Source: Girardinichthys multiradiatus (Eukaryota > Chordata > Actinopteri > Cyprinodontiformes > Goodeidae). Taken from it: a stretch of DNA of 64,000 nucleotides. A program made the position numbers and the translations under genes. Below are positions 46,722 through 59,490 of this stretch, piece after piece. The notes below the pieces were generated by a model. The model was not told the origin of the DNA. It did no database searches and saw only the letters and a list, made by a program, of their open reading frames with translations. Positions within the stretch are counted from its first letter, which is position 1. Every line of letters begins with the position of its first letter. The stretch covers positions 42,656,914 through 42,720,913 of the forward strand of contig NC_061794.1 of NCBI RefSeq assembly GCF_021462225.1, written 5' to 3'.

Positions 46722-47006
46722 TCAGCCATTGTAAGCTTCGTTTGAGAAAAGAACATGTTCATGCAGTGTTTGTAGGTTATGGCCTGGGCGGCCTGTGCGG
46801 AAGAAAAGAAGTAGGCCACCGCTGCGGTCTCCGATTCTCCCCAGTACACGAGTCACCTGCCAGCTCATGTGGCGCAGCGGAGATGTAAGCAGGTCTGGCA
46901 AGAACCAAATGTTTTCATTTACCTCAGGGGCATCCGTGCTCTCCTTTAGCAGGCGGTGGCAGGCTAACATGTTGAGATACCAGTCCGGGACTCTGGCTTT
47001 GCACAC
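46722..47006 (-). other. Unrecognised 94-codon ORF
   Basis: The translation has protein-like composition (WYLNMLACHRLLKES near the start, RHMSWQVTRVLGRIGDRSGG in the middle) with three Trp and no low-complexity bias. I do not recognise a family. It starts at an ATG, ends at a TAG at 46722-46724, and the opposite strand has an overlapping 124-codon ORF, so chance or an old mobile-element fragment is at least as likely as a host exon. No splice sites or promoter were established. Confidence 0.25.
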
Positions 47007-50000
47007 TCAGAGCTCAGGTTCAGAGAAAGGAGGGAAGGCTGCCCCGACCCCTGTAGTGAATATCCCATGTAAAAGACAAATTTTACCAAACCCTGTCAAC
47101 ACCAGAGTGTGCAATAAATGCACAAAAAGAGAAGGTAAAGGTTCAACTTTGTTTCATGGCACATTTTAACACCTTGGAACTTGAAAATGTGCTTCATTAC
47201 ACCTCTCTGCTCCGATTTGATCCGTGCTCATGTTGTTTGATGGCTCCACAGTCTACCGGGCAGCAGGGGGTGGTGGTGCTTCTCTGGCTAACCTCAACAC
47301 GTCTATTTCTAGCCGAGGACATGCTGACAGCATGTTTAACTTTCTGATCCGTATAGTTAACGGTTGCTGACAGCTCAAACGCATCATCTCCCTACACAAT
47401 ACCTTATAGACACGTTTCATTCGATGAGGACATCACCTCACTTTGAGATTACAAAACGAGAAAACACAGAGATGTTGGGTACCAAAAATCATGCACGAAA
47501 AGGCCGACTTCCAGCCAGCACATGGAAACCAGTAGCTCCTTTGTGGAGGCTCTGGGCAGGGTGGGGCTGTCTATAGAAGCCTGATTTATGATCTTCTCCG
47601 CTTTGCTTGTGTGTTCACAGATTTCTGAAAGTTACTCTCAATTAGAGCAGCAGGGGTTAGGAGTATGTTTTGCAGAGGATAAGTTAAAACTTGACACGTT
47701 TATTTCTGCCTGATGCAGCTGAGGAGCTGGTGACAGCCTTATCAAAAGTCGTGTTCTTTGATCAACCAGCTCCAAATGTAGGAAGTGGTAACCGTCCCTG
47801 ACAAGTGAAGAGAAAAATTTAAAGGAGCACAAAATGTTTATAAAGCCCGATCTGAAAGAGATAGTTTAGGATTTTTGAAGGAAGGTTCTATTATAAGATT
47901 ATAGGTGGTTAATATAACAGACTTTCTGGCCATCTTCATTTGGTTAAAATCAGATTAGGCAGAGCTGGAGGCTGAAGCTAACGGCTAGTCTGTGAAGGGC
48001 TGTCATTAAAGTCTTTAAAAGCAGCTAAATGACATCATCTCCTTATCTGAAAGGAATTACATGTGGGAAAGGCAAAAGTGAGTGGACCTAAATATGTTTA
48101 GAACTGCAAATTTTGTTATGTCAGTTCTATGTCTTCTTTTTGTTTTTTAGTTCACTTTAAAAAAATCTCGTTTGGTTCTTATGACGCGGTAAAACAAGAT
48201 CTGTTTTTTGTTTTGTCGGAATAAGTGCTTAATATAGTGACAAAGTTGCTATGTTGGTGACAATGTTTGTTTGAAACATACTGAAAATGGAACATATGAC
48301 GCATTTCCGGTCAGTCTCTACCTAATAGAAAAATAAGGCAGTGTAAAAAATAAACAAAACTGCATTTACATAAACAGCTATAATACTTTTGATTTTTACA
48401 TTATTTTTTATTTTTTATTTTTTATCAGAGAGTTACTCTGACCAGAATCAGTTTATATGTTCAGTTTTCAGTATATGTTTCACACAGGAAGATTGTTGGT
48501 GGCACACCGCGTCTCACATCCATTATGTGTTAATAACCATCCAATGCAAACAACGAGTTCAGGAGAACGTGACAATAATTGTCAATAATGTATTTTCTTT
48601 TGGTATTCACAAATAGAGTAAAGGTTTCAAAAATCCTTAGCTGTGTTTTTTAAAAAATCTGCTTTGATTTGACCAGTCCAAATATCGTTTTTTTATTCCT
48701 GTCTAATACTAAAATGATCCTAATGCCAAACTTTCTTTTTGCGTTTTCAGAAACAGAATAAATGTTTTAAAACGGTCAAACTGTGTTTCTCAGTTTAGTT
48801 TAGAATTGTTCAGTTTATGTTTGATCAGTATAGTAGTTTCAAATTTGAAACTATAGATGATCAATGGCACTCCGGCCTCATTTAAAAATATGAAATATCA
48901 AATAGGAAGTTGAGATAGGAAGCTATGAATCAGATGCTAGCTTTAGCATTATTAAAAACTAACGTTTAGCCCCTAAGAATGCTTCCTCTAGTTTCTACAT
49001 TGGAACCACATTCGAAAATGTTTTTTGGAAACCGGAAATATTTTCTGCGAAATTTGTCTTTTTTGTATGTATGATAAAAGTCTAACAGTCTTCTTTAAGT
49101 CAGCTGATCGACAATGCACAGCAACATGTGGGGGAGGGAAAGCTCTGCATTACCTTGTCTTTCATACATCTAGTTTAAAGTCCTTTAAACCAACCCTAAC
49201 CCAAAAATGTAACAGTATGACAGAAAATTTGAGCGGTTTTAAAATCCCTAACATTTTAAAAGCAGGATATATCCTAATAACGGTAAATGGCCAATGCTTA
49301 GCCAAAACAGTTATCTATTGGAAGTAAGATACTGTTATATATTTTTAACATCCCTTTACTTCATAAATCCTCAAATATTCCTTTAAAGAAGGAAGAGGGC
49401 CATGTGGTAAAGAACAAAATGTGATGAATTAGTAGGACAACAGGAAGCTGATAGAAGCAGCACTAATCACATTTATAAGTTTAAATTAGCTTAGGTATAA
49501 TTCAAACAATAAGCAGGGATCTGCATCAAGCCAATATCAGGAGTGTCCTAATGAATTCCTCAGGACACAATCCCCAATTACGAGGGAAAATTGCACGTCC
49601 CTTCACAGTTTGTGGGGTAAATCTTATTTTTGAGATGTTTAATGACTGATCCAGCCAACAAGACGGCAGAACAAAGCGGCGTGGCGACTAGTTACTCATC
49701 TCCCAGTTGAAAAAACTCCTCCGTTTAATGATTCAACACTAAGGAGAGTCCACACACTTCCAGAAGAATTCAAATCCCTTTTCCCACAGCCTCTTTCAGT
49801 CTGTATGATAAATGACACCCGTCATTCCGCCGTTGCCAAACAGCACAGAGGGGAATTGTACTGATATATGATTCACAAGAACAGGAAATAAACTCTGCCT
49901 TTCTCTCTAGCTCTCCCTCTTGCCAAGTAGGACGGACCTGGACAGTGTCAAGGATCTTTTGGTGAGGCGGTGGGACGGGGCTGACGGCACCCAAGCCCAA

Positions 50001-50674
50001 ATAGGGAATAGGACAGTGGGTTTCCAAAGTGAACTCTCCCCTCTCTCAAAAGCTTGCAGCTTCTGATGACTGATGAAAGGCACAGCATTAAAATAACACC
50101 AGCATCTCTGGGAAAAAAGCTTAGGAAGATGAAGGAAATAAAATTAAACAGAGGGCAAATTAAAGTCTGCAATTACCAAACAGGGGGGAAAATACAGATT
50201 GAGCAACCTCCTTCTGCCCCCAATTACAATGCAGCAAGCGAGGCTAATTACTGCGCCTTGATTATTTCAGATTTCTGACTGATGAGGGTGACAATGACTT
50301 GAAGAGATGAGGTGCAAGTTCAAATAGGCCGAGTACACACAGACAGAACGTAGAGCCTGTATTAGACATCTCAACAAATTAAAGACTTTCTGCAGCCTCC
50401 TCTGATGTGACTGCAGTCCGTGTCCCTCTGTTAGAAACAGACGGAGGGACACATTTTGCTGATGCTTGCCTCCAGGCTAGTCCCTCCAGGCCAGCGCTCA
50501 GCGGCAGGCCTCCCACTTGGGCTCAGAGTGCGGGGATGTGCCCAGGGCCAGGACCAGCAGCACTCAATCACCCAGACAGCGACATCCTTTTGCCATCACC
50601 ATCAGAGAGGCCCCTTTGGGGTGGTGAGTGCGAGTGTCGGGTGGAAAAAAGGGGGATATTTATGGGCAGAATGT

Positions 50675-50720
50675 CCCCCCCCCCCCCAAACACACACACA
50701 CGCATACACACACACACATA
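50675..50720. repeat. Poly(C) and (CA)n low-complexity tract
   Basis: Thirteen C are followed by AAACACACACACACGCATAC and further CA units. Overlapping ORFs here are artefacts of the repeat. Confidence 0.9.
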
Positions 50721-51734
50721 AATGCACTCAGAACCTTGCGATTCCAGCGATTCCATTGATATACTGATGACTGGACTGTGAGATGGAACCATAAAGTTAA
50801 TTTCCTCCTCATTTTTAGCCCTTAAGCAGACCCCTGGAAGCGCTCCTCTGAGTTTTACAGGTTGGGTCTGATGCACAGACAGCCTCCATTAAGGCAAATG
50901 CAAACCACCATGTTTAAAAAGATGAAGTAAATGATGAAAATAAGTCAGAGAAGCAGAACACAAACTCTTTCCTGAGCAGTAGTATTTAGGATGTTTTCGC
51001 CCTGTGTGATGAGCGACATATGTTTACCTAAGAGGTATATTTCCCTGCCTCTTTACCTTTGATTTCACAGCAAAATAATTACAGAGGAAGCCATGTACAA
51101 CCCTGTGGCACATTAGGGAAGTGGTTTGGAAATAGGTTCAAATTGTTGTTCTGAAGTTAAAGAGGCTACTTTGCACCACCAGGGGTTTCTTTCCTCAAGC
51201 AGGCCAGGGGATTAAAAGAAGCCATAAAAGGTCTCTAATGGCATCAGTAATGTCTCGCTGCCATTAAAAACGGTGAAAAAAAAAACATCTGTTTTGCATT
51301 TTTCACTCCCTTGCTGCTCATTTGTCTTTCAAACTATCTGAGAGAGTGCCATGGTCTCATTGTGCTCGTATTTCCTCAGAATAAGGTTATTTTACTGACT
51401 TCATCTGACGGGTGTTTGCATTAAATCAGGATTGTGTTTTCACATGCCAAAACAATGGTAGAGTTGCAGAGGTCGCACACTGTGAAACGGCAAACCATCC
51501 ACGGCTTGAATGTGTCTGACTGCAGAACAGCTGTCTGAGTTTAATCTCAGAAAGTGTTGCTTTAGCATGTTTTACAGTCGTTACTGCTCCCTCGACATTT
51601 ATTGAAACCTCCAATAGATGTGTAAAATCCTTTAAAACATATCAACATTCTGTAGCAGTAACAAAATCCTACACCAAAACATTTCTGAAAAATCCTACCT
51701 TAAATTTGAGGAAATGTATTAAGTTAAATTATTG

Positions 51735-52445
51735 ATATTCCATTATTAATTCTTTGTAGCATCTTCTTTTACCAATAGGACAATTAGTTTTCTCCAATAA
51801 CGTTCCTCAAGAGAAGATCCAGGGTCCTCTCCTATGTACTTTTTTTTCCATCTCATCTCCAAAAGGTTTTTAAGAATTTAGGTTTGGGGACTTTGATGCC
51901 CATGGAAGACGGTTGTTTTTGTGTCTGTTGAACCTTTTCTGAGTTAACATGGCCATGTGCTTTGAACCACTATCATTATGAAACAGCCAATGATGACCTA
52001 TATTCAGTATTTCTGACAGAGGCCACCAGGTTTGTGATGCCAGGTGCTCTGGCAAGGTTTCCAGCCCCTTTGGAAGAGAAACAGGCCCCCAGCATCATGC
52101 AATCTCTACCTAACTTAACTGTGTGCATTAGGTGGTTTTTTTCCATATATTCATTCTTAGTTTCACTCAAGCTCCTTTCCTGCAGCTACTTTCTGATGCA
52201 TGAAGGTTAACATACATCTAATTTGAATAGCATGTTCTCTGTTCTTTCCCATTCTGAAGAGTGGCTAAGTGTAATGAACCTGTGTGTAATGCCATATTTA
52301 TAACATAGCTAAACAGAAAGCCATGCAATATCTATTAAAAAAAGCATAATTTACATTTATTTTATATTAATTGTTATGGGTGCCCCTAACTGTCGCTTGA
52401 GTCATTTCGTAAAAAACAAATAATTGGGATTTTCTCTGTACTCAA
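51735..52445 (-). mobile_element. Tc1-like transposon relic, minus strand
   Basis: The minus-strand frame at 51976-52170 retains HTVKLGRDCMMLGACFSSKG, eroded from a GGGSVMVWGCFSS-type block. The frame at 51870-52055 retains LTQKRFNRHKNN and PWASKSPNLN, eroded from the KxNxxxxLEWPSQSPDLN block. GTTATGGGTGCCCCTAACTG at 52374-52393 is near the 3' inverted terminus. Frameshifted and non-functional. Confidence 0.75.
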
Positions 52446-52539
52446 TAAGCATATTCAAATAAGTAAATATGCCTCGAGTTTAATACCTTTAGGATCATTA
52501 TGATCCTAAAAGACCTAATGAAAAACTTGTTTTAGATTA

Positions 52540-52965
52540 TTTAAGAGAAGCCACCAGATTTGTAGGACTCCATGATGCTATGCACTCTAACAAGGCTTCT
52601 ACTGCCTTTAAGAGAAACAGGCCCACATCATCATCCTTAACAGTCGCCATAAGGTGCTTTTTCATGAATTCATCCTTTGTTTCAGTCAAATTTATTTGTT
52701 GTAGCCATTTTCTGGCTTATGAAGGTCAACACAAATCAAACTTACTTGAAAGGGATGTTCTCTGCTCTGTCCTATTTTGAAGAGAGGCTAATAAAAAAGA
52801 GCCTTTGCCTCATGCCATACTGATACCATAGGGAAACAGAAAGTGATGTATTAAAATAACCTTTAGCCGTATTTATTTTATTGGGATTGTTAGGGGTGCC
52901 AGTAATCGTGTTTCCAGGGAATTTGTAAAAACATATATCTGGGAGTTTTTCCACACTGGATAAAT
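52540..52965 (-). mobile_element. Second partial copy of the same Tc1-like family
   Basis: GCCACCAGATTTGTAGGACT (52550) through GTTAGGGGTGCCAGTAATCG (about 52889-52908) aligns in order with 52021-52400 of the neighbouring relic. Both have the same orientation, with an offset near 525-530 bp. The segment matching 51735-52010 is absent. Confidence 0.7.
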
Positions 52966-55941
52966 GTACTTACATAAGGGAATAAGTGTGAAGGGAGCTG
53001 AATGTTTAACTTCCTCAATAAGACAGACTTTTAATTCACACCTGAATCACATAATAAGAGTGAACTAAGAGTAAACACCTTGATTGCTTTATGGCTTGCC
53101 CTCTAACCATTTGGGTTGACCTCCTCCTTTAGTTTCTGGGAAACAGAAGCCCTGCTGTAATCTTTTCCATGCTAACCCTTTAATAAAGCATAGCCTGCTT
53201 CATTAACTTCCTCTCGCAGCGTGATTGATCGGTGCCAGTCACAGGAACCCCATCCTCGCTCTGCCCAGCGCTCCTCAACCAACTAAATAAGGCACTTCTT
53301 TTTTTTTTTTTTTTTTCCAGCCAGCTACCACCCATCCCATGATTAAAGGAGAGTATTCAGCATGAGCCAAAGAGGGAGTGGCATCAGTTGTGGATGGCAA
53401 CGCAACAGTGTTCCTTTTGTTCAACGGCTGGGTCAAAATCAATTTTATGGGATGACATTATAGCAGAACTGAGTACATTTAATTCTTACAGGTTTAGCTT
53501 CAGTCCCCACACATGAAATAATAACAGACTTCAACAATGAGCTCTTCATATTGCACTGGCAAAGTGCAATACAAATGCAGTCCCAGTATTAAAAAAAATC
53601 AAATGGGATTAAAGGTGCCGTTTATAGACAGGATGAGTCATTATTTTGCCTGCTGCTTTAACAAGTCCCATTACTAAGTGACGTTCACTGTGTTTCTCTT
53701 GCACCAATTTTGAGCCATAACTGTCACAGAAGGATGAATACAGAGATAATGACTGAAAAGGAAATAGATTAGATTGAAAAAGTTGGATTTCCTTAAATTA
53801 CACATTAAATATTACCTGAGGAGCAAAAAGCAGTAAAGTGAGGCCTTAATAGCAACATGATAAACTGCACATGAATACTAATTCAGAGTAAATTACCCAC
53901 AAACAACACGCAGATAGCCACTACACAAGATTCATTTACAAAATGAGAAACTATATATTGATGATGCTACTAAAGTGAATGTAAAATACAAGCCGAGAGA
54001 AGAAAACATGTGAGCTGGAAGATAAGAGACTGGGTAATGCTGCATTACTGCATATATTTTCTTGTCCTTGTTTAGGAGCTGGAATCCTTTATTTTTTTGT
54101 TTCAGCAATACCCACAATGCTTATGTGTGCTGTGATCCTTCACTGCTTTACAGTTGAATTGAGAGATACAAAAGTGCTAGATGCTCCTCAGCTGCACTGA
54201 TAAAGTCAGTAATATTGCTATCTCACCCTCCTCTCCCAAGGATCGCTATAAAACCTATTTTGAAAATTGCGCCCATATATTCAGTGGACAGTTGGCTCAT
54301 TGCGGTAAAAGTCTAAAGTTTTAGGCTGATTTATGCTGCCGTCACTCAGAGGGGTTTATCAAAGAGGGTCAGTAACTCAAAGATCCAAATCTGTGACAGG
54401 TTGGGCCCGGCACATCTCCCCTCCCTCAACCCGCCCACCCATCCTCTGCAGGCAGCTGGTATGGTGCGCTGCAACTGAACTGCATGCTGCTGTCAGTTGG
54501 GACACAAGATGGTGCTGGGTATACCACTGAGACCTGCACATCACCCAGGCAGACATATGCAGGAACAGAGCGCCAACCCAATGCCTCTGGCAGATCAAGG
54601 CTGAAGTAATGTGATGTATATATTCTTGATAGGTTGAGCAATATTAAAATTTCAAATTAGCTTTGCATTTTCTCTATTTAACTTTTCTAACATTATAAAA
54701 TTCCAAAATTAATGCATATAAGTTTTGCATAGTGTCAGACTTAGACATACTGATAAACTCAGAGAAGGTATGCAATGAAGACACAACCGAGTCAAAGTTA
54801 TCTTTGGCTGGCCAGTGAGAGAGTCCATTCTCTCAGAGGAGCTGCCCTGTGTCACAGCCTTTTATTAAAGAAAGAAAAAAACACTCATGTTACAGCATCC
54901 TGGGTGTGGCTACACACAGTTTCACAAATAAGAGTCCTACTGAATAATGGCTGAATAATGGCTGGTTCTGGTCACATACTGATACAGCACACACGTCCAC
55001 ATCTGGAATTCATGGACACGTAGATTGGCTGGGGTGTGAACAGACTGCTTCCCAAACTCCTCCGCACACACAAGTTCCTGCTCAGTCTACACAGCAACCA
55101 CCCAAATGCAACTCTAAGACAAGATGGCATTTCTGTTAATAGCTCATAAAAGTACTCTAAAGATAAATGTAAAAAGTATTCAAACCACTTCCATCAAAGT
55201 TCACCAAACTAAATAAATGAAAATGCCTTTTAATGGTAAATCATAAGGATAAAGAATCTTTTTAAACTAGGCAATGATAATTCATGTACAAATCTTCCAA
55301 CACATGGTATGCTATTTTTTTAACTGAACACAGAAGTGTTATGTTAGCTTTAAGTTCCCAATGATTGCCCTAATGCCTATCTGCAACTAGCCATGTCAGA
55401 TGTTTTTGTGTGCAAAAACATTTTAACATTAGAAGAGACATGCAGGAGAGATAGGCCGCTTAATGTAATTAGTCAACTGTAAAATTGATCGATAGTGGCA
55501 AAGCAATTGGAAGCCCAAATATCAGATCTTTTTCCAGTCGATAAAAGCATAGTGCAACTAGGTCACGCTGACAACAGCACCTTTAGGTGTGGATGATATT
55601 CATAAGAAAAGATGTTTGCTATTTACAGTATCAGTGAGGTGTTAAAAAAAGAGCAATAAATGTGTCATAAACTGTTCAAAAAGGAAACAGTGTTTTCTAC
55701 AGTTCATTAAAGGTGTGAGAGAGCAAGGCTTTCAGTTGATAACAGGAAGGCTGAACAAAGTACAGTAAAGTGTTCTGTGTTATTCTTTGAGCTTTCATGT
55801 TATGGACCTTGCTCAACATTTTCTCAGTCTTTTAGTAATCTCAGACTTAAGGTCAGGTACAACATTATCTAAGGAGTACATGTGAAAACTGCTTTTTAAA
55901 TTATGCTAGTCAAACTAATCATGCTAATACCTACTATAGGT
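52966..55941. other. tshz2 intron, no gene recognised
   Basis: Includes a T-run of about 18 at 53299-53316. A balanced block at 53140-53290 and another at 54300-54600 carry overlapping short ORFs without domains. Segment 54780-55120 (TTTTATTAAAGAAAGAAA inside) looks like part of an unidentified repeat. Confidence 0.4.
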
Positions 55942-57051
55942 TAGAGTTGTCACGATACTAAAATTCCAAACTTTATAGTAATACTAAAAAGAAATATTCA
56001 ATACCATTTTCACTGCCGCGGCAAATTTTTTGAAAGAACAGGGTTTTTTCTAGTAAAGAGTAAAAAATATGATTAATTATCATATGACAATATTTTTACT
56101 TTCTTAATTAGGGGAAACTCAATAAGTTGGGAACAATTCAGCTATTGTTTAGAAAAACACATAACTTTAAAGTGTCACGCTTCCCTGTTGATATTCTTCC
56201 ACGTTGATATTCTTTATGGAACTGTGTACCTTTGATTCAGTATGAAAGTATTTTATTGTGCTATAATGGCTCTTTAGTGTTTTTATCTTTATATGCCTGT
56301 GAATTTGCCATTGATACAATTACATTTTACTAAGGGACAAATAAAGGATAATTCTATACTAAAAATAAATAGTTTCAAAACAAACATGGATATGGCACAA
56401 GCAAAACATATTTTCACAGTGTTGACAAGTATCTGGTCAATGCAAATATATTCAGCACCACCCATGTACAATTTCTGTCTTTCTGGTAATTGTGTATATT
56501 TTCTTTAGTAATCAACTACGGCAGCAAGGTAGGTTGCTACCCTGTCAATATTTACACAGATATTGTTAGCTTATGTCGTCTGAGAGGCTTACTACTTAAC
56601 TGTTACAGATACAGGGGCTTTACTAACCCTTCTAAGTTGCTCTCACACATTACTATTGTAGCATTAGCTTGTAGCATTAGCACAGCTAGCATTGGTATTT
56701 TTCGGCATTATGTTTTTTTTCTGTCTCATAGGTAAAGTATAATGCTTTTGTGTTTGCCTTGTTGGCTAAAGAGGGTTGCAAATGTTAATTTTTTTTTTTT
56801 TTTTTTTTTTTATGTACTCGCCATGCTAGCAGACTTTAAAACTTCCAGCAGCAGCTCCTTGTTTTGGTCTGGCTAGGCTCTACGGAGCGGGGGGGCTCTC
56901 TGTTATTGCAGCGCTGAAGCCGAAGAAGTGAGACAAATGGGCAAATGAGAGGGGGTCAGTTTGTATTGATTTTGAAGCAAATGAGTATCTCCCAGTAATT
57001 CACTTTTTAAGTAATGGTTAAATCAACATTTCAATTACTTTGACAACCCTA
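55942..57051. mobile_element. Possible hAT-like non-autonomous element
   Basis: Termini TAGAGTTGTCA (55942-55952) and TGACAACCCTA (57041-57051) are imperfect inverted repeats (10 of 11 positions). The left end continues CGATACTAAAATTCC, a motif characteristic of a widespread fish hAT-like family. The 1.1-kb interior has no transposase ORF and contains a T-run at 56789-56811. No 8-bp target duplication could be confirmed. Confidence 0.55.
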
Positions 57052-59490
57052 TAATAAGATGCAAACAAGTTAAAAATGTTTGGTCAAAATCAATTTGACT
57101 TTTTTTACATAGGTAAAACGGTGTTTAAAAAAACAACTGCAATCTCACATAGTGTGACATATTTAGAATGCTGGTCTTCTATCTTTCTGTTGTAGTTTTA
57201 AAGCGATATCAGAATCAATCTGAACCATAATCATGAATCAGCCTCCAAATTCTGATCGGATCATTCAAACTTTATACTGTTTAGTGGAGATTTTTATCCT
57301 GTAACGAATGACTGTTAAACATAAACAGTTGTTTCTTGAATCAATTTAATGCAAAATTAGACACTTTATGTTTTCCTGTAGGAAAGATTGGGCTTTAGTT
57401 TTCCTTTAAGCCGGGAGCTCTCCTGAGGGACTCTTTGCCCCCTTTTTTCTACAGTCTGAGGGGTGATATCGCCTGCAGCTGTTTATGATTAGCTGGACCT
57501 TGTCCCGTTGCAGAGCTTAAGTTTAACTCGCCCTCTTTAAAACCATTATTTTCCAGATGGCCTAACATTAAAGTCCTTTAGCCCAACACAATCTGACCTG
57601 CAAGGCCCAGAATCTTATTAATCTGCAGTGAGGCTTCATGAAAAGAAGACTATAAACTGTTGGTCTGGCAAAGGGAAAAACATCACACTTATATTTCTCA
57701 CTAACATTTATCCTCTGCAGCTACATGAACCATAGTCATTTTCACAAATTGCATTACATAAATGCACAGAGGACACAGTGCCCATCAAAATATAACCTGC
57801 ACTCCGGGGCTTGAGAGGCACTGGCTACGCAACCTATTTTGCTGCACTTGTCAGCAGTAAAAGTGTGCTTGGGTCAAAGTGATACATGCCCACTCGCACT
57901 GTGTGGAGTTTAATCTGCGCAATAAAAAGCTTGCGGATGTCAGATGACAGACAGCAGCATGAATACCCACATGCTTACTGTATTGGGGGATCATTATGTT
58001 ATCAGACGTGGCCCAGATTTACCACAGAACAATGCAGACAAAATTCTGAGCTTTTTAAATTAATTGGTGAAAACTATCAAGTGCCGTAATCCAGAGGAAG
58101 CCATCAGAGTGACAGTGGGAAACAGGACAGCAAGTATCTGATGAAAAGTTGTCCAGATCACCACTTCAGAGTGTTTTCAGACTTTCATTAAAGCAAAGAA
58201 AACAAGAAAAACAAAACAGACTGTTCCATGATGCATAATTTATTACCATGCAATCAGTGCGGTTCCTGTTGGAGCAGTTTCTCAGCTTTGTTTCTGCTAT
58301 GATTTTGTTAAGAACTTTTAATGTGCACAGAAACAAATGCCGGGTCATGAATAATGATCAACGTGAGATTGCCTTTCAGCTGTGGGCAGGAGAACATTCC
58401 TCTATGCGGAGCGCCACTGCTCCTTATCCAGACAGAGGTAGAGCTGATCCTCTCTCTAGTACAGTAAGGCTTTTCCCTTTGTGTACACGTGTGTTTGGCG
58501 TCGTCTCGGCAACAGGGAGTCGGCTCCTACACTGGGCTGGGCGTCTCCACCCCGAAGGAGGCAGGATCCTGCCAGTCTACCACAGGTTTAGTTAAGTAGG
58601 CACCATGTGTGCATGCATGTGTGTGTGTAGAATACATATGGCGTCATCAAAGCATGCCAATAATTACAGAGCTGGGTTATTACTGTACGTGACTGTTGTT
58701 TTCATTAACATTCATTTCCTGTCTCCGGTTAAGAGTAAATACCCACCCACCAGTGTAATCACAGGTTTATTTCAAGTCAGTGCAGCTATCTCCATAATTT
58801 TATCAAGCCCCCATAACTTGACAGGGTATGTGATATTTATCTTTCAAGAAAAAGGCCCGCAAAAAGCCAGAGGAAGCGCTCTGCGGGAGGTAAATACAGA
58901 CTACAGTGGAATTCCAGTCATTTAATGAGTTTGTTCAAACACACACTTCACTAAACAGGGATCCACTTGAAAAATCTTACAGTAATTTATTATATCACAA
59001 ACCTTGATGCTAATGACTTGGAGCTGGTCTTGACCAAATGGGATTGTGTCTTCGCAGATATAAGTCGCATTGAAATGCAGGCAACCTTGGCAGGAAATAA
59101 GGGATTCGGGGGGGGGGGGGAGAGAAAAGCCGGCCTTTCATCATTTTCCCCAAATCAGAGGAGGAAATGAATATGTATGCCCTCAGGCGTGAGGGGAAGG
59201 AAATTCAGGGGCTGATGAGGTCCCTAAAGGACGCGTCTGGACAGTACCGGAACTTTTCAGCTGGGTCGCTGCCAGGGTGGGAGGGCTGCCACAGAGCATG
59301 TAGGAAACACATACAAACAGCAGACAAATACAAAGGGGGGAAAAATTTTATGAACTGAAAGGACACATAAACAAAAGCATGTGCTGATAAAGGCTGAATG
59401 GATGAAAGGGTTTTTGACTAAATTTTATTGCAGAGAAATGATATGGGTGTCCTAAAAAGGCACTTTTAAACTATATGGTCCTAAAACATC
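57052..59490. other. tshz2 intron, no gene recognised
   Basis: Repeat-free, balanced blocks at about 57390-57600, 57770-58100, 58240-58590 and 58850-59340. A G-run lies at 59108-59120. ORFs of up to 115 codons are unsupported by domains or by one consistent strand. Confidence 0.4.

Larger units (their letters stand above)
46261..51734. other. tshz2 intron; no confirmed gene
   Basis: Contains one unrecognised 94-codon ORF (46722-47006, described separately). Repeat-free blocks that look regulatory lie at about 47150-47580, 49540-49740, 50040-50290 and 50400-50640. Segments at 47850-49330 are AT-rich with nothing recognised. Confidence 0.4.

Noticed and set aside
50407..50876. Overlapping ORFs of 102-104 codons on both strands
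   Set aside because: They cross a poly(C)/(CA)n tract, and three frames are open together, which indicates composition and not coding.
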